A stretch of 64,000 nucleotides of DNA from Paraburkholderia sp. BL21I4N1 (GTDB taxonomy: Bacteria > Pseudomonadota > Gammaproteobacteria > Burkholderiales > Burkholderiaceae), in the NCBI RefSeq assembly GCF_002973525.1, contig NZ_PVEN01000001.1, positions 62,001 through 126,000 of the forward strand. Reading direction: 5' to 3'. A model generated the notes under the pieces. It was not told the origin of the DNA and did not search any database. It saw only the letters and a program-made list of their open reading frames with translations. The position numbers and the translations under genes are program-made. Below, one piece after another: positions 36,795 through 46,130 of this stretch; the first letter of the stretch is position 1, and each line of letters starts with the position of its first letter.

Positions 36795-37139
36795 ATGATC
36801 AAACCTGAATTCAACGAGCGCGACAGCGCTCGCCCTGACTTGCTGTGTCTTCTCGTCGCGATTGCGGCGGCGTCGTATGCGCTGACCAACGAATGGCGAG
36901 TGGACCATGTCGTGCAGATCTGCCGCCAATGGCTGCGGAAAAACGGCTTGAAGATGGACTGGCTGGATCGGGTACGCATCGGCCAGCTCGCGTTGAAGAT
37001 TGCCCGGCAGGACCTGCTCGAGGCCGGCGTCGCGGTTCGGTTGTCCAGCGTGAATGCGCTGTTCACCAGCGAGATGGAACTCAACGAATCGAGCACGATG
37101 GTCCAGCGGATGATGGCGCTTTGCCACGACGCGCTGTGA
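36795..37139 (+). CDS. Small conserved hypothetical protein
   Basis: A 114-residue mostly helical protein starting MIKPEFNERDSARPDLLCLL. One moderately hydrophobic stretch (LLCLLVAIAAASYAL) could be a helix but is not clearly transmembrane. The codon pattern looks coding. No family recognised. It is convergent with another small unknown gene 24 bp away. Confidence 0.6.
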   Translation: MIKPEFNERDSARPDLLCLLVAIAAASYALTNEWRVDHVVQICRQWLRKNGLKMDWLDRVRIGQLALKIARQDLLEAGVAVRLSSVNALFTSEMELNESSTMVQRMMALCHDAL

Positions 37140-37163
37140 GCCGATCGCTCGTGACCGTCGCCG

Positions 37164-37445
37164 CTACGTTGCGTGGAGCAGCGACCTGGCCTGCTCAAGC
37201 AACGCGAGAGACGCGGGAAACTCGTTGCGTCCCGCCATTGTCAGCGCTGCTTCGGCGGTGCGCTGGAACAGTTCGTCATGGGATGTCGAGGCTGCCGCGC
37301 GGCTGAGTCCCGCGTTGTCGTATCGACGAAAGCACGCGAGTAACTGGAACGCGTCGAACTGCAGGTTCTGCGGTCCCGCCCTGGCCGCGATGTCAGCCGC
37401 AGCGCACAGTTGCCGGATGGCAGCGAGAAAAGTAGCGTGGTCCAT
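37164..37445 (-). CDS. Small hypothetical protein
   Basis: A 93-residue helical protein starting MDHATFLAAIRQLCAAADIA, with AGGAGAAGGG just upstream of the ATG at 37445. The longer frame reading into the LysR gene is ignored. It lies 37 bp downstream of the LysR stop on the same strand and may be co-transcribed. No domain recognised. Confidence 0.6.
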   Translation of the reverse strand: MDHATFLAAIRQLCAAADIAARAGPQNLQFDAFQLLACFRRYDNAGLSRAAASTSHDELFQRTAEAALTMAGRNEFPASLALLEQARSLLHAT

Positions 37446-37482
37446 GGTTCCCTTCTCCTTCATCGACGCCAGCGCGTTCGCT

Positions 37483-38412
37483 TCACGCCAGTTTGACGTG
37501 CGCCGGGTCGAAGCATTCCGCCAGCGCGGCTTGAACCTTGGCGACCGCCGTGTCACGCAGCGCATTGATTCGCCAACCCACTTCGATCGGATACTCTGGC
37601 AGCGCCAGCGGGCAGGGTAGAAGCAGAAGTCCCGTTACGCCTGCGATGGCGTGTGCGGCATGCGTCGGGATCGTGGCAATCGCCTCGCTGCCCTTCAGCA
37701 AATACGGAAGCCCCGCGAAATGCGTGGTCGAGGCGGCCACCCGGCGTTTGCGTCCGACGCTCGCCAGCATCTCGTCGACTATCCCGACTACACCGCCGGC
37801 CGACACCAGAATGTGATCGCGGTTCGCGAAGTCATCGAGCGAAATCGTGGTGTTGCCGCCCCGCAGGCTACCCGGGTCGACGAGACAGGCGTAGCGGCCT
37901 TTCCCCAGAACCTGCCGGCTGAGGCCGCGTAACGCGAAGCCGCCCGATGTAATGGCCAGGTCCATCTCCTGATTGGCGAGCGCGTCCGTGACGATCTGGC
38001 TGTAGGTCTGGCGAAATATCACGCGCAGACCCGGCGCGCGCTTCGCCATGAGCGCCATGAGCTTGCGGCCGATGGCCAGTTCGAAATCGTCGGACATGCC
38101 GATCGCCACGGCTCGACCAAGGAAATCCGTGGGGTTCGGGGACGCGATTGCGAGACTCTGCCGGAATTTATCGAGCGCCTCGCTCACCAGCGGCTTCAGC
38201 TCGCTGGCCCGGGAGGTCGGTGTCAGCCCCCGGCCGGTGCGCACGAACATCTGATCGGAATAGAGGCTACGAAGCCGTCTGAGGGCCGCGCTGACGGCCG
38301 ATTGCGTCATGTCCAGCCGAATGGCCGCCCGGCTTGCTCCGCCTTCTTCGTAGAGGGCTTCGAAGATTTTCAGCAGGTTCAGGTCGACGCCCGAGATATC
38401 ACTCCGGTTCAT
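37483..38412 (-). CDS. LysR-type transcriptional regulator (NodD-like)
   Basis: About 309 residues. The N-terminal winged helix-turn-helix is clear ([52 protein letters not shown]), followed by the periplasmic-binding-like effector domain. The NodD/NahR-like VDLNLL start is typical of regulators of aromatic or nitrile metabolism. Starts at 38412 (MNRSDI) or 38439 are possible. It is divergent from the nitrilase gene with an 80-bp gap, so nitrilase is its probable target. Confidence 0.92.
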   Translation of the reverse strand: MNRSDISGVDLNLLKIFEALYEEGGASRAAIRLDMTQSAVSAALRRLRSLYSDQMFVRTGRGLTPTSRASELKPLVSEALDKFRQSLAIASPNPTDFLGRAVAIGMSDDFELAIGRKLMALMAKRAPGLRVIFRQTYSQIVTDALANQEMDLAITSGGFALRGLSRQVLGKGRYACLVDPGSLRGGNTTISLDDFANRDHILVSAGGVVGIVDEMLASVGRKRRVAASTTHFAGLPYLLKGSEAIATIPTHAAHAIAGVTGLLLLPCPLALPEYPIEVGWRINALRDTAVAKVQAALAECFDPAHVKLA

Positions 38413-38492
38413 ATCAGAAAGTTCGAAATGGCGTTCCATTCATTTTATGACGGTCGCAAGATCTGGGACATCCCATTACCGGTTCAATCACC

Positions 38493-39432
38493 ATGTCCAA
38501 GTCGAAAGTCGCCGCGCTGCAAATCGGGTCGTCACCCAAGGGTAAGCAGGACACCCTCGAGAACATCCTGGCCTATGAGGCCGAAATTCGGGCGTCGGGC
38601 GCGTCCGTGGTCGTGCTGCCCGAAGCACTGCTGGGTGGGTTACCCGAAAGGCGAGATTTTCGGCACGCGGCTCGGCTATCGCTTACCCGAAGGGCGCGAG
38701 GCGTTCGCCGATTATTTCCGCAACGCGATCGACGTGCCCGGCCCCGAGACCGACGAACTCGCCGCCTTCTCCACGCGCTGCGATGCGTCTATCGTCATCG
38801 GCGTGATCGAGCGATCCGGCAACACGCTTTACTGCACCGCGCTGTTCTTCGAGCCGGGCGCCGGATTGGTCGCGAAACACCGCAAGCTGATGCCGACCGG
38901 CACCGAGCGGCTGATCTGGGGCCAAGGCGACGGTTCGACGCTGCCCGTCGTCGAATCGCGCGCGGGGCGTCTGGGCACCGCAATCTGCTGGGAAAACCAC
39001 ATGCCGCTGCTGCGCACGGCGATGTATGCGAAGGGCGTGCAGATCTGGTGCGCGCCGACGGTCGACGAACGCGAGATCTGGCAATGCTCGATGCGCCACA
39101 TCGCGCATGAGGGACGCTGTTTCGTCGTCAGCGCATGTCAGGTCCAGCCGTCGCCCAAAGCGTTGGGAATCAGCGTGCCCGACTGGGATGAGAACCGTCG
39201 TTTGATCAATGGCGGCAGCGTGATCGTCGGGCCGCTCGGGGATATTCTTGCCGGGCCGTTGCTCGGCGAAACGGGTCTGGTCGTCGCGGAAATCGACACG
39301 GACGAACTGATTCGTGCGCGTTACGACTTCGACGTCGTGGGGCATTACTCGCGGCCGGATGTGTTCGCGCTCAACGTCGATGAGCGGCAGAAACGATCCG
39401 TGGCGTTTAACGACGGGCATCGCGGGTCGTAA
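38493..39432 (+). pseudogene. Nitrilase, interrupted by a single-base frameshift
   Basis: The first 49 codons ([19 protein letters not shown] through [11 protein letters not shown]) are in one frame. The rest, from [18 protein letters not shown] to the C-terminus, is in the next frame. Removing one T of the TT at 38640-38641 restores GGYPKG, the normal nitrilase sequence. The Glu (LPEALLGG), Lys (HRKLMPTG) and Cys (GTAICWEN) of the catalytic triad are all preserved, and the repaired length (~312 aa) fits the family, which converts nitriles to carboxylic acids and ammonia. The damage is either a recent mutation or a sequencing error. It is divergent from a LysR gene. Confidence 0.9.
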
Positions 39433-39476
39433 CGCGCGAACCGGTGAGGCGCGCGGCGCAGTGACGCTGAAAAAAG

Positions 39477-39500
39477 AAAACGCCCCGCGAGGGGCGTTTT
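39477..39500. terminator. Bidirectional Rho-independent terminator
   Basis: A perfect 10-bp stem AAAACGCCCC/GGGGCGTTTT with a 4-nt loop between the convergent nitrilase and lipoprotein genes; A and T runs on either arm allow termination from both sides. Confidence 0.85.
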
Positions 39501-39533
39501 AACGTTCGGTAATCGTCCAGGCCAAGCCAAACC

Positions 39534-41495
39534 CTAGTCGTTATACCGCGTGATGTCGTAATAGCTGATCCCACTCTGAGCACCGCTCAATTGCACGAGC
39601 CGTGAGTTGCCCGCCTGCAGCGGCGTGAACTGGCAGTTCACGCAAGTCTGCACGCCGAGCGAATTGATCCCGGCGCTGACGGTGGTCTGATACTGGCCGA
39701 ACGTGGTGTTGTTCGGCACGCCGACGGAGAACCCGTCGACTTCGAACGGACCGGCGGCGGCCATGCCGGTCGTCTGAATCTGCACCGACGTGACCGGGTA
39801 CGCGAGATTCTGACCGTTCACGAGACTCGACCACGTCACGCTCATTGCATATTGCGACGCGGCCAGCGACCCGCCCGGCGTCAGGAACTGCGTCTCGAAG
39901 TCCGGCAGCAGCGACGGCCACGCAACCGAACCGCCCGCCGTTGCATTCAGCGGACTGCCCGGATTTACCACCGACGACTGGCCAAGCTGCGCGCCGTTTT
40001 TGTCGTAGAACGTGACCGTGTAAGTGGCGAAGGGCGGCACCGTGCTCGCATCGACCGATTGGGGCGCGTAATAGCCGGTCGACGTGGGCGGCGCGAAGCT
40101 CGCCGTCGACGACAGCGATTGCCACGACCAGCGGTACAACGACGTGTTGCTATTGGTCACCGCAGGCGAGACCGGCGCGGCGCTCAGCGGCGTGTCCGAT
40201 ATCCCCAGCAGGCTGTTGCCTGCGGCGTTGCGCGGCATCAGCCAGACCGGCGCGGCGAGCCCCGGCCCGGTGACCGACGCCGAATACACCGTCGGATTCA
40301 ACGCGCTCGGAATCGAAATCGTGAGACCGGACTCGTAGCGATTGACGTCGGCGAGTCGTGAATCGAGGAAGGTGCGGCGCGCGATCTGCGAATTGATCGA
40401 CACCGCGAATTGCGACTGATTGCCGATCAGATCCCAACCGAGTTGCGTGCCGTTGGCCAGCGTGACCGGTGTGGCGAGCTGTTGCACGAACGTGTACAGC
40501 ACGCCTTCGATGTTGCCGCTCGCGAGCGTGACCGGCAACTGCACGAACGCCATCTGCTTGCCGTTGCGCGTGAGAAACGCCAGCGTCTTCGGCGAGCCGA
40601 AGACCGCGCCGGCGAACACGGCGTCGGGCAGGTTGTGGCCGGTGGCGAGGTCGTTCGAACCGTTCTCGACGTACGCGGCGTCGATCGCCGGAGAGCAGGA
40701 CGTGTTGAGTGTGCCGGAGGCGGCGCAGGCCGTGAGCAGCGTCGCGAGCGGCTCCAGGTAGTTGGCCGCGGCAGGCGGGGCGGCGAGCATCGTCGACAGG
40801 CCGGTCTGCGTGTTCAGCAACAAGGTCGTACCCGGCGCCGCGTTCGATGCCAGCGACAAGCCGCCGCTCGGCGCGCTCGCGACCGACACCGAATCGATCA
40901 CCGCGTCGGCGCCGGTATGGTTCGGCGTGAAAGCGGTGCCGATCGGATCGAAGCCCGCCGCCTGAATGCCGTTCTGCGCGAGCAGGTTGGTCAGGATCGT
41001 GTCGAGCGTGATGGTGGCGATTTGCACCTGCTGCAGCGTCACCTGGGCGAGCGCCGTGCTCGCCGTGAGGTCGATCGGGTTGCCCGAGGCGGTCAGCATC
41101 GCGGCGATCGCGGTGGTCAGCGGGGTCACGTTGGCGACTGCCGGCGCCGTGCCGCTGGGCAGCCTGGCGAGCACGGAGACGAGCGGCGAGGCGAGGCCGG
41201 CGGCATCTGTAGCGACGATCACGAACGGCGCGGTCAGGTTCTTCACGGAGAGCGTGTACGCGCCCTGCGCGCCGCTGGTCGCGCTGACCGTCGCGCCGGT
41301 CGCGTCGATGAGCGTGACATTGGCGCCGACGAGCGGACTGCCGGAGGCGACCGTGCCGCTCACCGAACTGGCGGTGACAGTCTGCGTGCCCGATGAGGCG
41401 GTGCTGGAACCGCCGCTGCCGCCGCAACCGCTGAGTTGGAAAAAGGCCAAAGCCGCGGCGGCCGCCAAGGCCGTGCGTACTGACGATCGATACAT
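39534..41495 (-). CDS. Large surface lipoprotein with carboxypeptidase-regulatory-like repeat
   Basis: A 653-residue exported lipoprotein. The signal peptide ends in LSGCGG (lipobox), followed by a Gly/Ser linker. Residues ~40-120 resemble a carboxypeptidase-regulatory/Ig-like beta domain (SVSGTVASGSPLVGANVTLID, AQGAYTLSVKNL). The remainder is Ala/Thr/Ser/Asn-rich with few charged residues and a Cys pair near the end (CVNCQF). The ATG at 41495 with GGGGA upstream is used; a frame from 41651 is too long. No enzymatic motif is visible, so an adhesive or structural role is an inference. Confidence 0.78.
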   Translation of the reverse strand: MYRSSVRTALAAAAALAFFQLSGCGGSGGSSTASSGTQTVTASSVSGTVASGSPLVGANVTLIDATGATVSATSGAQGAYTLSVKNLTAPFVIVATDAAGLASPLVSVLARLPSGTAPAVANVTPLTTAIAAMLTASGNPIDLTASTALAQVTLQQVQIATITLDTILTNLLAQNGIQAAGFDPIGTAFTPNHTGADAVIDSVSVASAPSGGLSLASNAAPGTTLLLNTQTGLSTMLAAPPAAANYLEPLATLLTACAASGTLNTSCSPAIDAAYVENGSNDLATGHNLPDAVFAGAVFGSPKTLAFLTRNGKQMAFVQLPVTLASGNIEGVLYTFVQQLATPVTLANGTQLGWDLIGNQSQFAVSINSQIARRTFLDSRLADVNRYESGLTISIPSALNPTVYSASVTGPGLAAPVWLMPRNAAGNSLLGISDTPLSAAPVSPAVTNSNTSLYRWSWQSLSSTASFAPPTSTGYYAPQSVDASTVPPFATYTVTFYDKNGAQLGQSSVVNPGSPLNATAGGSVAWPSLLPDFETQFLTPGGSLAASQYAMSVTWSSLVNGQNLAYPVTSVQIQTTGMAAAGPFEVDGFSVGVPNNTTFGQYQTTVSAGINSLGVQTCVNCQFTPLQAGNSRLVQLSGAQSGISYYDITRYND

Positions 41496-41912
41496 GAAAT
41501 TCCCCGATGTCCTGATTATTGGAGTCGTTTGTTTTTGCCGGCCGATTATGCCGATGAGCGCGCCACTATCCGGCTTTATTGTGGTGTTGTGTAGCCAAAC
41601 CGAAAGAATCCGATTATTCGCGGTCGCTAAACTTAAAACGATAAACGGCATTTTTGCCGGCCGACTTTAACGATTTCGGAGAATACTTCAAAGCGCCGTT
41701 ATCGTGTCGCATGCCAAAAGTAAATCCCTATGCGTGACGGATATTACGAGTCCTCGTAAAGGTGACGAGCGGCCGCGGTTCCCGAGCCGGATTGGGTTTG
41801 CCGGAGTCTTTCACGCTTGTTAGACTGGCTGCCCCACTCGCCGCCAGCGCGACCTGTGCCGCCATCCGCCTGCCGGGCGTTCATGCGGGCAGGGCAATCA
41901 ATCGGAGACGCC
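41496..41912. other. Divergent intergenic region before the ECF42-type cluster
   Basis: About 417 bp with no convincing gene. The left half, next to the lipoprotein start, is AT-richer and probably carries its promoter. The right half ends in the Shine-Dalgarno CGGAGAC before the first YCII gene. Confidence 0.5.
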
Positions 41913-42266
41913 ATGTCTTACATGCTGCTCATCGTTGAACCGACCAACCAGCGCGTCGAACGCGGTGAAGCCGCCGGGCGCGAAGTCTACGATCAGATGG
42001 TGCGCTACGCCACGAACCTGAAAGAGCGCGGCAAATTGCTGGCGGTCGAATCGCTGACTTCGTCGAACGACGCCGTGCGCGTTCAGGTGCGCGACGGCCA
42101 GCCGAAACTGCTCGACGGCCCGTTCGCCGAAGCCAAGGAAATGATCGGCGGCTTCTTCCTGCTCAATTGCGACACTCGCGAAGAAGCCGTGGCGATCGCC
42201 GAGGCCTGCCCGGCGGCCTCATGGTGCACGGTCGAAGTCCGCAAGCTCGGGCCGTGCTTCATGTAG
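41913..42266 (+). CDS. YCII/DGPF-domain protein (first copy)
   Basis: A 117-residue dimeric alpha-beta barrel protein of the YCII-related (DGPF) family. The eponymous motif is present as LLDGPFAEAKEMIGGFFLLN, with a C-terminal EVRKLGPCF. The start MSYMLLIVEP at 41913 follows CGGAGAC. It leads a four-gene run ending in a sigma factor, the conserved neighbourhood of ECF42 sigma factors, whose partner genes encode such proteins. The biochemical role of DGPF proteins is not established. Confidence 0.9.
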   Translation: MSYMLLIVEPTNQRVERGEAAGREVYDQMVRYATNLKERGKLLAVESLTSSNDAVRVQVRDGQPKLLDGPFAEAKEMIGGFFLLNCDTREEAVAIAEACPAASWCTVEVRKLGPCFM

Positions 42267-42324
42267 GCGATTCGTCCCGCTGCTGTTCTTTGGTCGGGGG
42301 TTTTCCCTGGCATGCCGGTTCGCC

Positions 42325-42351
42325 TGTCGATCCGGCGGCGCGTTGCTCGTC
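42325..42351 (+). promoter_or_regulatory. Candidate ECF42-type promoter
   Basis: TGTCGA (42325-42330) and CGTC (42348-42351) are 17 bp apart, 63 bp before the second YCII gene. From memory, the ECF42 group recognises a TGTCGA-type -35 with a C-rich short -10. The elements are short, so chance is possible. Confidence 0.3.
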
Positions 42352-42414
42352 GTGTGAGTAAGGAGCCGCCCATTTGCGCGGCTCCGCTTCTCACCACGCA
42401 CAAGGAGAACGGCA

Positions 42415-42828
42415 ATGCGATTCATGATTCTGGTCAAGGCAACGGCTGCCAGCGAAGCCGGCGTGATGCCGGAAGCCTCCCTGATGGCGGCAATGGGCGC
42501 CTACCATCAGGAACTGGCGAAGGCTGGCGTGCTACTCGACGCCACCGGGCTGCAACCCAGTTCTAAGGGCTGGCGCCTTCGCTATAGCGGTGGCCAGCGG
42601 ACCGTGGTTGATGGCCCATTCACCGAAGCCAAAGAACTGATTGCCGGCTACACGCTGATTCAGGTGCGGTCGCGCGAAGAAGCCATGGAGTGGGCGCGAC
42701 GCTATCCGGCGCCGTTCGGCGAACACGCCGACGGTGAAATCGAAGTGCGGCAGTTGTTCGAACTCGACGACTTCGAGCCTGGCGAGGAGCGGGAGAAGTT
42801 TCGCGATCTGGACGCGAACCGGCGTTGA
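42415..42828 (+). CDS. YCII/DGPF-domain protein (second copy)
   Basis: A 137-residue paralogue of the first YCII protein, starting MRFMILVKATAASEAG, with VVDGPFTEAKELIAGYTLIQ as the signature and the C-terminal EIEVRQLFELDDF. AAGGAG precedes the ATG. Such proteins with sequences of the type MRFMxxVKA are typical targets of ECF42 sigma factors. A candidate promoter lies in the 148-bp gap before it. The function in the cell is unknown. Confidence 0.92.
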   Translation: MRFMILVKATAASEAGVMPEASLMAAMGAYHQELAKAGVLLDATGLQPSSKGWRLRYSGGQRTVVDGPFTEAKELIAGYTLIQVRSREEAMEWARRYPAPFGEHADGEIEVRQLFELDDFEPGEEREKFRDLDANRR

Positions 42829-42899
42829 GCGCTGACTCACACGCTGATCCCGCCGCGTCCTCGCCGCCCTGTCGAAAACCATGATTCATGGATGCCATC

Positions 42900-43307
42900 A
42901 TGCATAAGCAGATTTACGTCAATCTCGCCGTCAACGATCTCGAGCGCTCGAAAGCCTTTTTCAGCGCGATCGGTTTCAGCTTCGATCCGCAGTTCACGAA
43001 CGAGCAAGCCGCCTGTCTGATCCTCGGCGAAAACCTCTACGCGATGCTGCTGGTCAAGGAACTGTTCAAGTCCTTCACGCGCAAGCCGCTGTGCAATCCG
43101 AAGGAGAGCACCGAGGCCTTGCTGGGCTTGTCGTGCGAAAGCCGTGGCGAGGTGGATGCCCTGGTGGCCAAGGCTCGCGCCGCCGGTGGTGCCGTGCCGC
43201 GCGCGCCGCAAGACTATGGCTTCATGTACGGTCACGGCTTCGAGGATATCGACGGACATATCTGGGAGCTGATCTACATGGATCCGAACGGCAAGGCAGC
43301 GGGCTGA
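42900..43307 (+). CDS. VOC (glyoxalase/bleomycin resistance) family protein
   Basis: A 135-residue member of the vicinal oxygen chelate superfamily: MHKQIYVNLAVNDLERSKAFF at the start and DPNGKAAG at the end, with the metal-site residues of HGFEDIDGHIWELIY. An in-frame ATG at 42888 would add four residues. It sits between the YCII and sigma-factor genes, 4 bp from the latter. Related proteins act as glyoxalases, fosfomycin/bleomycin resistance proteins or dioxygenases; the substrate is unclear. Confidence 0.9.
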   Translation: MHKQIYVNLAVNDLERSKAFFSAIGFSFDPQFTNEQAACLILGENLYAMLLVKELFKSFTRKPLCNPKESTEALLGLSCESRGEVDALVAKARAAGGAVPRAPQDYGFMYGHGFEDIDGHIWELIYMDPNGKAAG

Positions 43308-43311
43308 CACT

Positions 43312-44586
43312 GTGACGATACCGGCCACCCATCGTGCCATCGAGGCAGTCTGGCGGATCGAATCCGCGAAAGTCATCGCTCACGTCGCGCGGATCGTGCG
43401 CGACGTGGGGCTCGCCGAAGAGCTGGCACAAGATGCATTGGTGGCCGCGCTCGAGCATTGGCCCGACGCGGGCGTCCCCGACAATCCGGGAGCGTGGCTG
43501 ATGGCCACCGCGAAAAACCGCGCGCTCGACCGTTTGCGGCAGGAAGCGCTGCATGCGCGCAAGCGTGAAGAGCTGGGCCACGACCTCGACGCAGTGGAGG
43601 CGCATCTCGTGCCGGATTTCGTCGACGCTCTCGACGCCGCCCGTGCCGACGATATCGGCGACGATCTGCTGCGGCTGGTGTTCACCGCGTGTCACCCCGT
43701 GTTGTCCACCGACGCCCGGGTCGCGCTTACGCTGCGCCTGCTCGGCGGTCTCACCACGGACGAAATCGCCCGCGCGTTCCTGGTGCCCGAGCCCACCGTC
43801 GCGCAACGCATTGTGCGGGCCAAACGCACACTGACGGCGGCCAAGGTGCCGTTCGAGGTGCCGCAGGCGGACGCGCGTGCGGCGCGGCTCGTATCAGTGT
43901 TGCAGGTGATCTATCTGATCTTCAACGAAGGCTATTCGGCCACGGCCGGCGACGACTGGATGCGCCCTGCACTTTGCGAGGAAGCATTGCGACTGGGTCG
44001 CGTGCTTAGCAGTCTGATGCCCGACGAAAGCGAAGTGCACGGCCTTGTCGCGTTGATGGAGATTCAGGCGTCGCGTACTCATGCGCGTACCGACGCACAG
44101 GGTCGCCCGGTGTTGTTGCTCGATCAGGATCGCAGCCGCTGGGACCCGCTGCTGATTCGTCGCGGGCTGGCCGCGCTCGAAGCCGCGCACGCGCTGAACG
44201 GCGCGAGCGGCGCGTATGCACTGCAGGCCGCGCTGGCGGCGTGTCATGCGCGCGCCCGCCGCGCTGAAGACACGGACTGGGCGCAGATCGTTGCGCTATA
44301 CGACGCGTTGGCGCAGGTCGCGCCTTCGCCGGTGGTCGAGTTGAATCGGGCGGTGGCCGTAGGCATGGCCTTCGGTCCGGCGGCCGGTCTGGAAATTGTC
44401 GACGCGCTCGCCGCCGATGCCTTGCTCGCGAACTATCAGTGGCTGCCGAGCGTTCGTGGCGATCTGCTCGCGAAACTCGGGCGCGTGAGTGAGGCGCGTG
44501 CGGAGTTCGAGCGCGCGGCGGCGATGACGCGCAACGCGCGCGAACGTGAGTTGCTGCTTGAACGTGCTCGTGGCATGACGTCTTGA
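43312..44586 (+). CDS. ECF42-like RNA polymerase sigma factor with C-terminal TPR-like extension
   Basis: A 424-residue sigma factor, far longer than a typical ECF (~200). Sigma2 is visible as RIVRDVGLAEELAQDALVAALEHW with NPGAWLMATAKNRALDRLR, and sigma4 as ALTLRLLGGLTTDEIARAFLVPEPTVAQRIVRAKRT. The last ~240 residues are the DUF6596/TPR-like helical extension (LIFNEGYSATAGDDWMRPALCEEALRL) known to be needed for activity in this group. No anti-sigma gene is adjacent. The GTG start lies 4 bp after the VOC stop, so the four genes likely form one unit. Confidence 0.92.
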   Translation: MTIPATHRAIEAVWRIESAKVIAHVARIVRDVGLAEELAQDALVAALEHWPDAGVPDNPGAWLMATAKNRALDRLRQEALHARKREELGHDLDAVEAHLVPDFVDALDAARADDIGDDLLRLVFTACHPVLSTDARVALTLRLLGGLTTDEIARAFLVPEPTVAQRIVRAKRTLTAAKVPFEVPQADARAARLVSVLQVIYLIFNEGYSATAGDDWMRPALCEEALRLGRVLSSLMPDESEVHGLVALMEIQASRTHARTDAQGRPVLLLDQDRSRWDPLLIRRGLAALEAAHALNGASGAYALQAALAACHARARRAEDTDWAQIVALYDALAQVAPSPVVELNRAVAVGMAFGPAAGLEIVDALAADALLANYQWLPSVRGDLLAKLGRVSEARAEFERAAAMTRNARERELLLERARGMTS

Positions 44587-44631
44587 ATGGAATGCGGTGC
44601 GCCGCGAGCACGCGTGTTATGTGCCGCGATT

Positions 44632-45327
44632 TCACCCGGCGACCGCCCGCAGCAGGTAGAACTCACGCTGCCCGGTCTCCTGCGGCGGATTGGCCAGCGG
44701 TTCGAGATAACGAGTGATGCCGATATCGCCGAAGCCCGCTGCCGCGCACGCCGCTTCCAACGTCGCGGCATCGTGCACGGCGAAACCGTAGTCCGCAAAC
44801 GGCAATTCAACGGCGGCGTCCGGCGTGATGGCCGCGATCACCAGCGTGCCGTCCACGCGCAGTACGCGGCGCATGCCCTTCAGGCCGGCCGCGAGCTTGG
44901 GCCAGAAATACGTGCTGTTGATCGTGATCGCCTTGTCGAACGAGGCATTTGAGAAGGGCATGGCGACGACGTCCGCGGTTTCGAACGCCACGCGGCCTTC
45001 GCGGACATAGGCCGCATTGCGGCAGCGTGCCACGGCGATCATGGTGGGCGAGATATCGACGCCGGTGTAATGCACGCCATGGGCCTGGTCCAGCACGAAC
45101 GGAACATGTGCGCCGTTGCCGAGACCGACTTCGAGAATGCGCTCGTTGGCGTGCAGATCGAGAAACTCGAACGACGCCTCGATCACGGCGCGGTTCGAAT
45201 GTTCCAGCATGTCGCCGACCGCGATGCCGATGCTGCCCGCAGGACAGCCGAGTTGCGGCAGCAGAATGCTTTCGTCGAGATGGGCCACGCCCGCGCGCGC
45301 GCCTGGTAGCTCAGTGGTTTTGTTCAC
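44632..45327 (-). CDS. Class I SAM-dependent methyltransferase
   Basis: A 231-residue cytoplasmic methyltransferase with the Rossmann motifs ILEVGLGNGAHVPF (SAM loop), YTGVDISPTMIAVAR, VAFETADVVAMPF and LRVDGTLVIAAI. The GTG at 45327, preceded by GGAGGA, is taken as start. It resembles UbiE/COQ5-like or small-molecule methyltransferases, but no substrate motif is evident. It is convergent with the sigma factor and unlikely to belong to that unit. Confidence 0.9.
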   Translation of the reverse strand: MNKTTELPGARAGVAHLDESILLPQLGCPAGSIGIAVGDMLEHSNRAVIEASFEFLDLHANERILEVGLGNGAHVPFVLDQAHGVHYTGVDISPTMIAVARCRNAAYVREGRVAFETADVVAMPFSNASFDKAITINSTYFWPKLAAGLKGMRRVLRVDGTLVIAAITPDAAVELPFADYGFAVHDAATLEAACAAAGFGDIGITRYLEPLANPPQETGQREFYLLRAVAG

Positions 45328-45551
45328 AGTGATTCCTCCATGACGGATTGCACCGGACCTCACGATTGCATCGAAGTGGACGTTTGCATTCGTGTGTGAA
45401 TTAATCCGGCATCCTTAATTTATGTCATGAGGTAGGGTGGGCGGGTATCTCTTTAATGGTCAACGGGTTCTGGCGCAAACGGACGTGCGGCGTGACAGGC
45501 TGTCATGCGTGTCGCCCGGCCCAGAATGCGGCCAAGCGACACAGGCGCGCA

Positions 45552-46130
45552 TCAGGCCGACAGAAGTGCCATCGCGCCGGTGATGACACCCGCTGCCGCA
45601 ACCACGAACGACAGATTGCGCAACCATTTCTTGCGCGTCAGCAACGTGATCGCGCACAGCGCGATTGCCACCTGAATCAGCGTGGTGGCTTGCGCCCAGC
45701 GATGATGTCCGTGCAACAGCGCTTCGCTTTTGGCGTCGTTATCCACGACGTCTTTTTCGATCGCTTCGGCCTTCGCGCGGATCGGTTCTTTCTGCGACTT
45801 GTATTTGTCGACGTCGGCGAGGAATTTCGCGTGAGCGTCGATATTGCCGGTGGACAGCGCCGCGCCGAGTTCAGCGAGATTCTGTTTCTCGCCCTTGGCC
45901 TGGTAGTAGTTCCACTGGTTCGACGCCTCGGTCTTTTTGATCGCGGCTTCGTTCTTGTAGTACAGCGCCAGATTTTCACTGTTGCCGCTTTGATAGGCGC
46001 AGAGCGCGCCGATCGTCGCGAGGATCGCCGTCATCACGGCCATCCGGCTCGCAAAAGGGTCTTCGTCGTGGTGACCGGCGTGTTCCACTGCATGGTCGTG
46101 CGGACCATGCACTTCAAACTCTTCAGACAT
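45552..46130 (-). CDS. DUF4337 family membrane protein
   Basis: A 192-residue protein with a His-rich acidic N-terminus (HGPHDHAVEHAGHHDEDPF), a first helix (MAVMTAILATIGALCAY), a charged central coiled-coil-like region, and two C-terminal transmembrane helices (TTLIQVAIALCAITLL, LSFVVAAAGVITGAMALL). The pattern YQSGNSENLALYYKNEAA followed by SNQWNYYQAKGEK is characteristic of DUF4337. Function unknown; the His-rich start could bind metal (inference). Confidence 0.88.
   Translation of the reverse strand: MSEEFEVHGPHDHAVEHAGHHDEDPFASRMAVMTAILATIGALCAYQSGNSENLALYYKNEAAIKKTEASNQWNYYQAKGEKQNLAELGAALSTGNIDAHAKFLADVDKYKSQKEPIRAKAEAIEKDVVDNDAKSEALLHGHHRWAQATTLIQVAIALCAITLLTRKKWLRNLSFVVAAAGVITGAMALLSA

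Noticed and set aside
42870..42875. A second TGTCGA before the VOC gene as an ECF42 promoter
   Set aside because: No CGTC-like -10 at suitable spacing follows, and the position is too close to the start codon.
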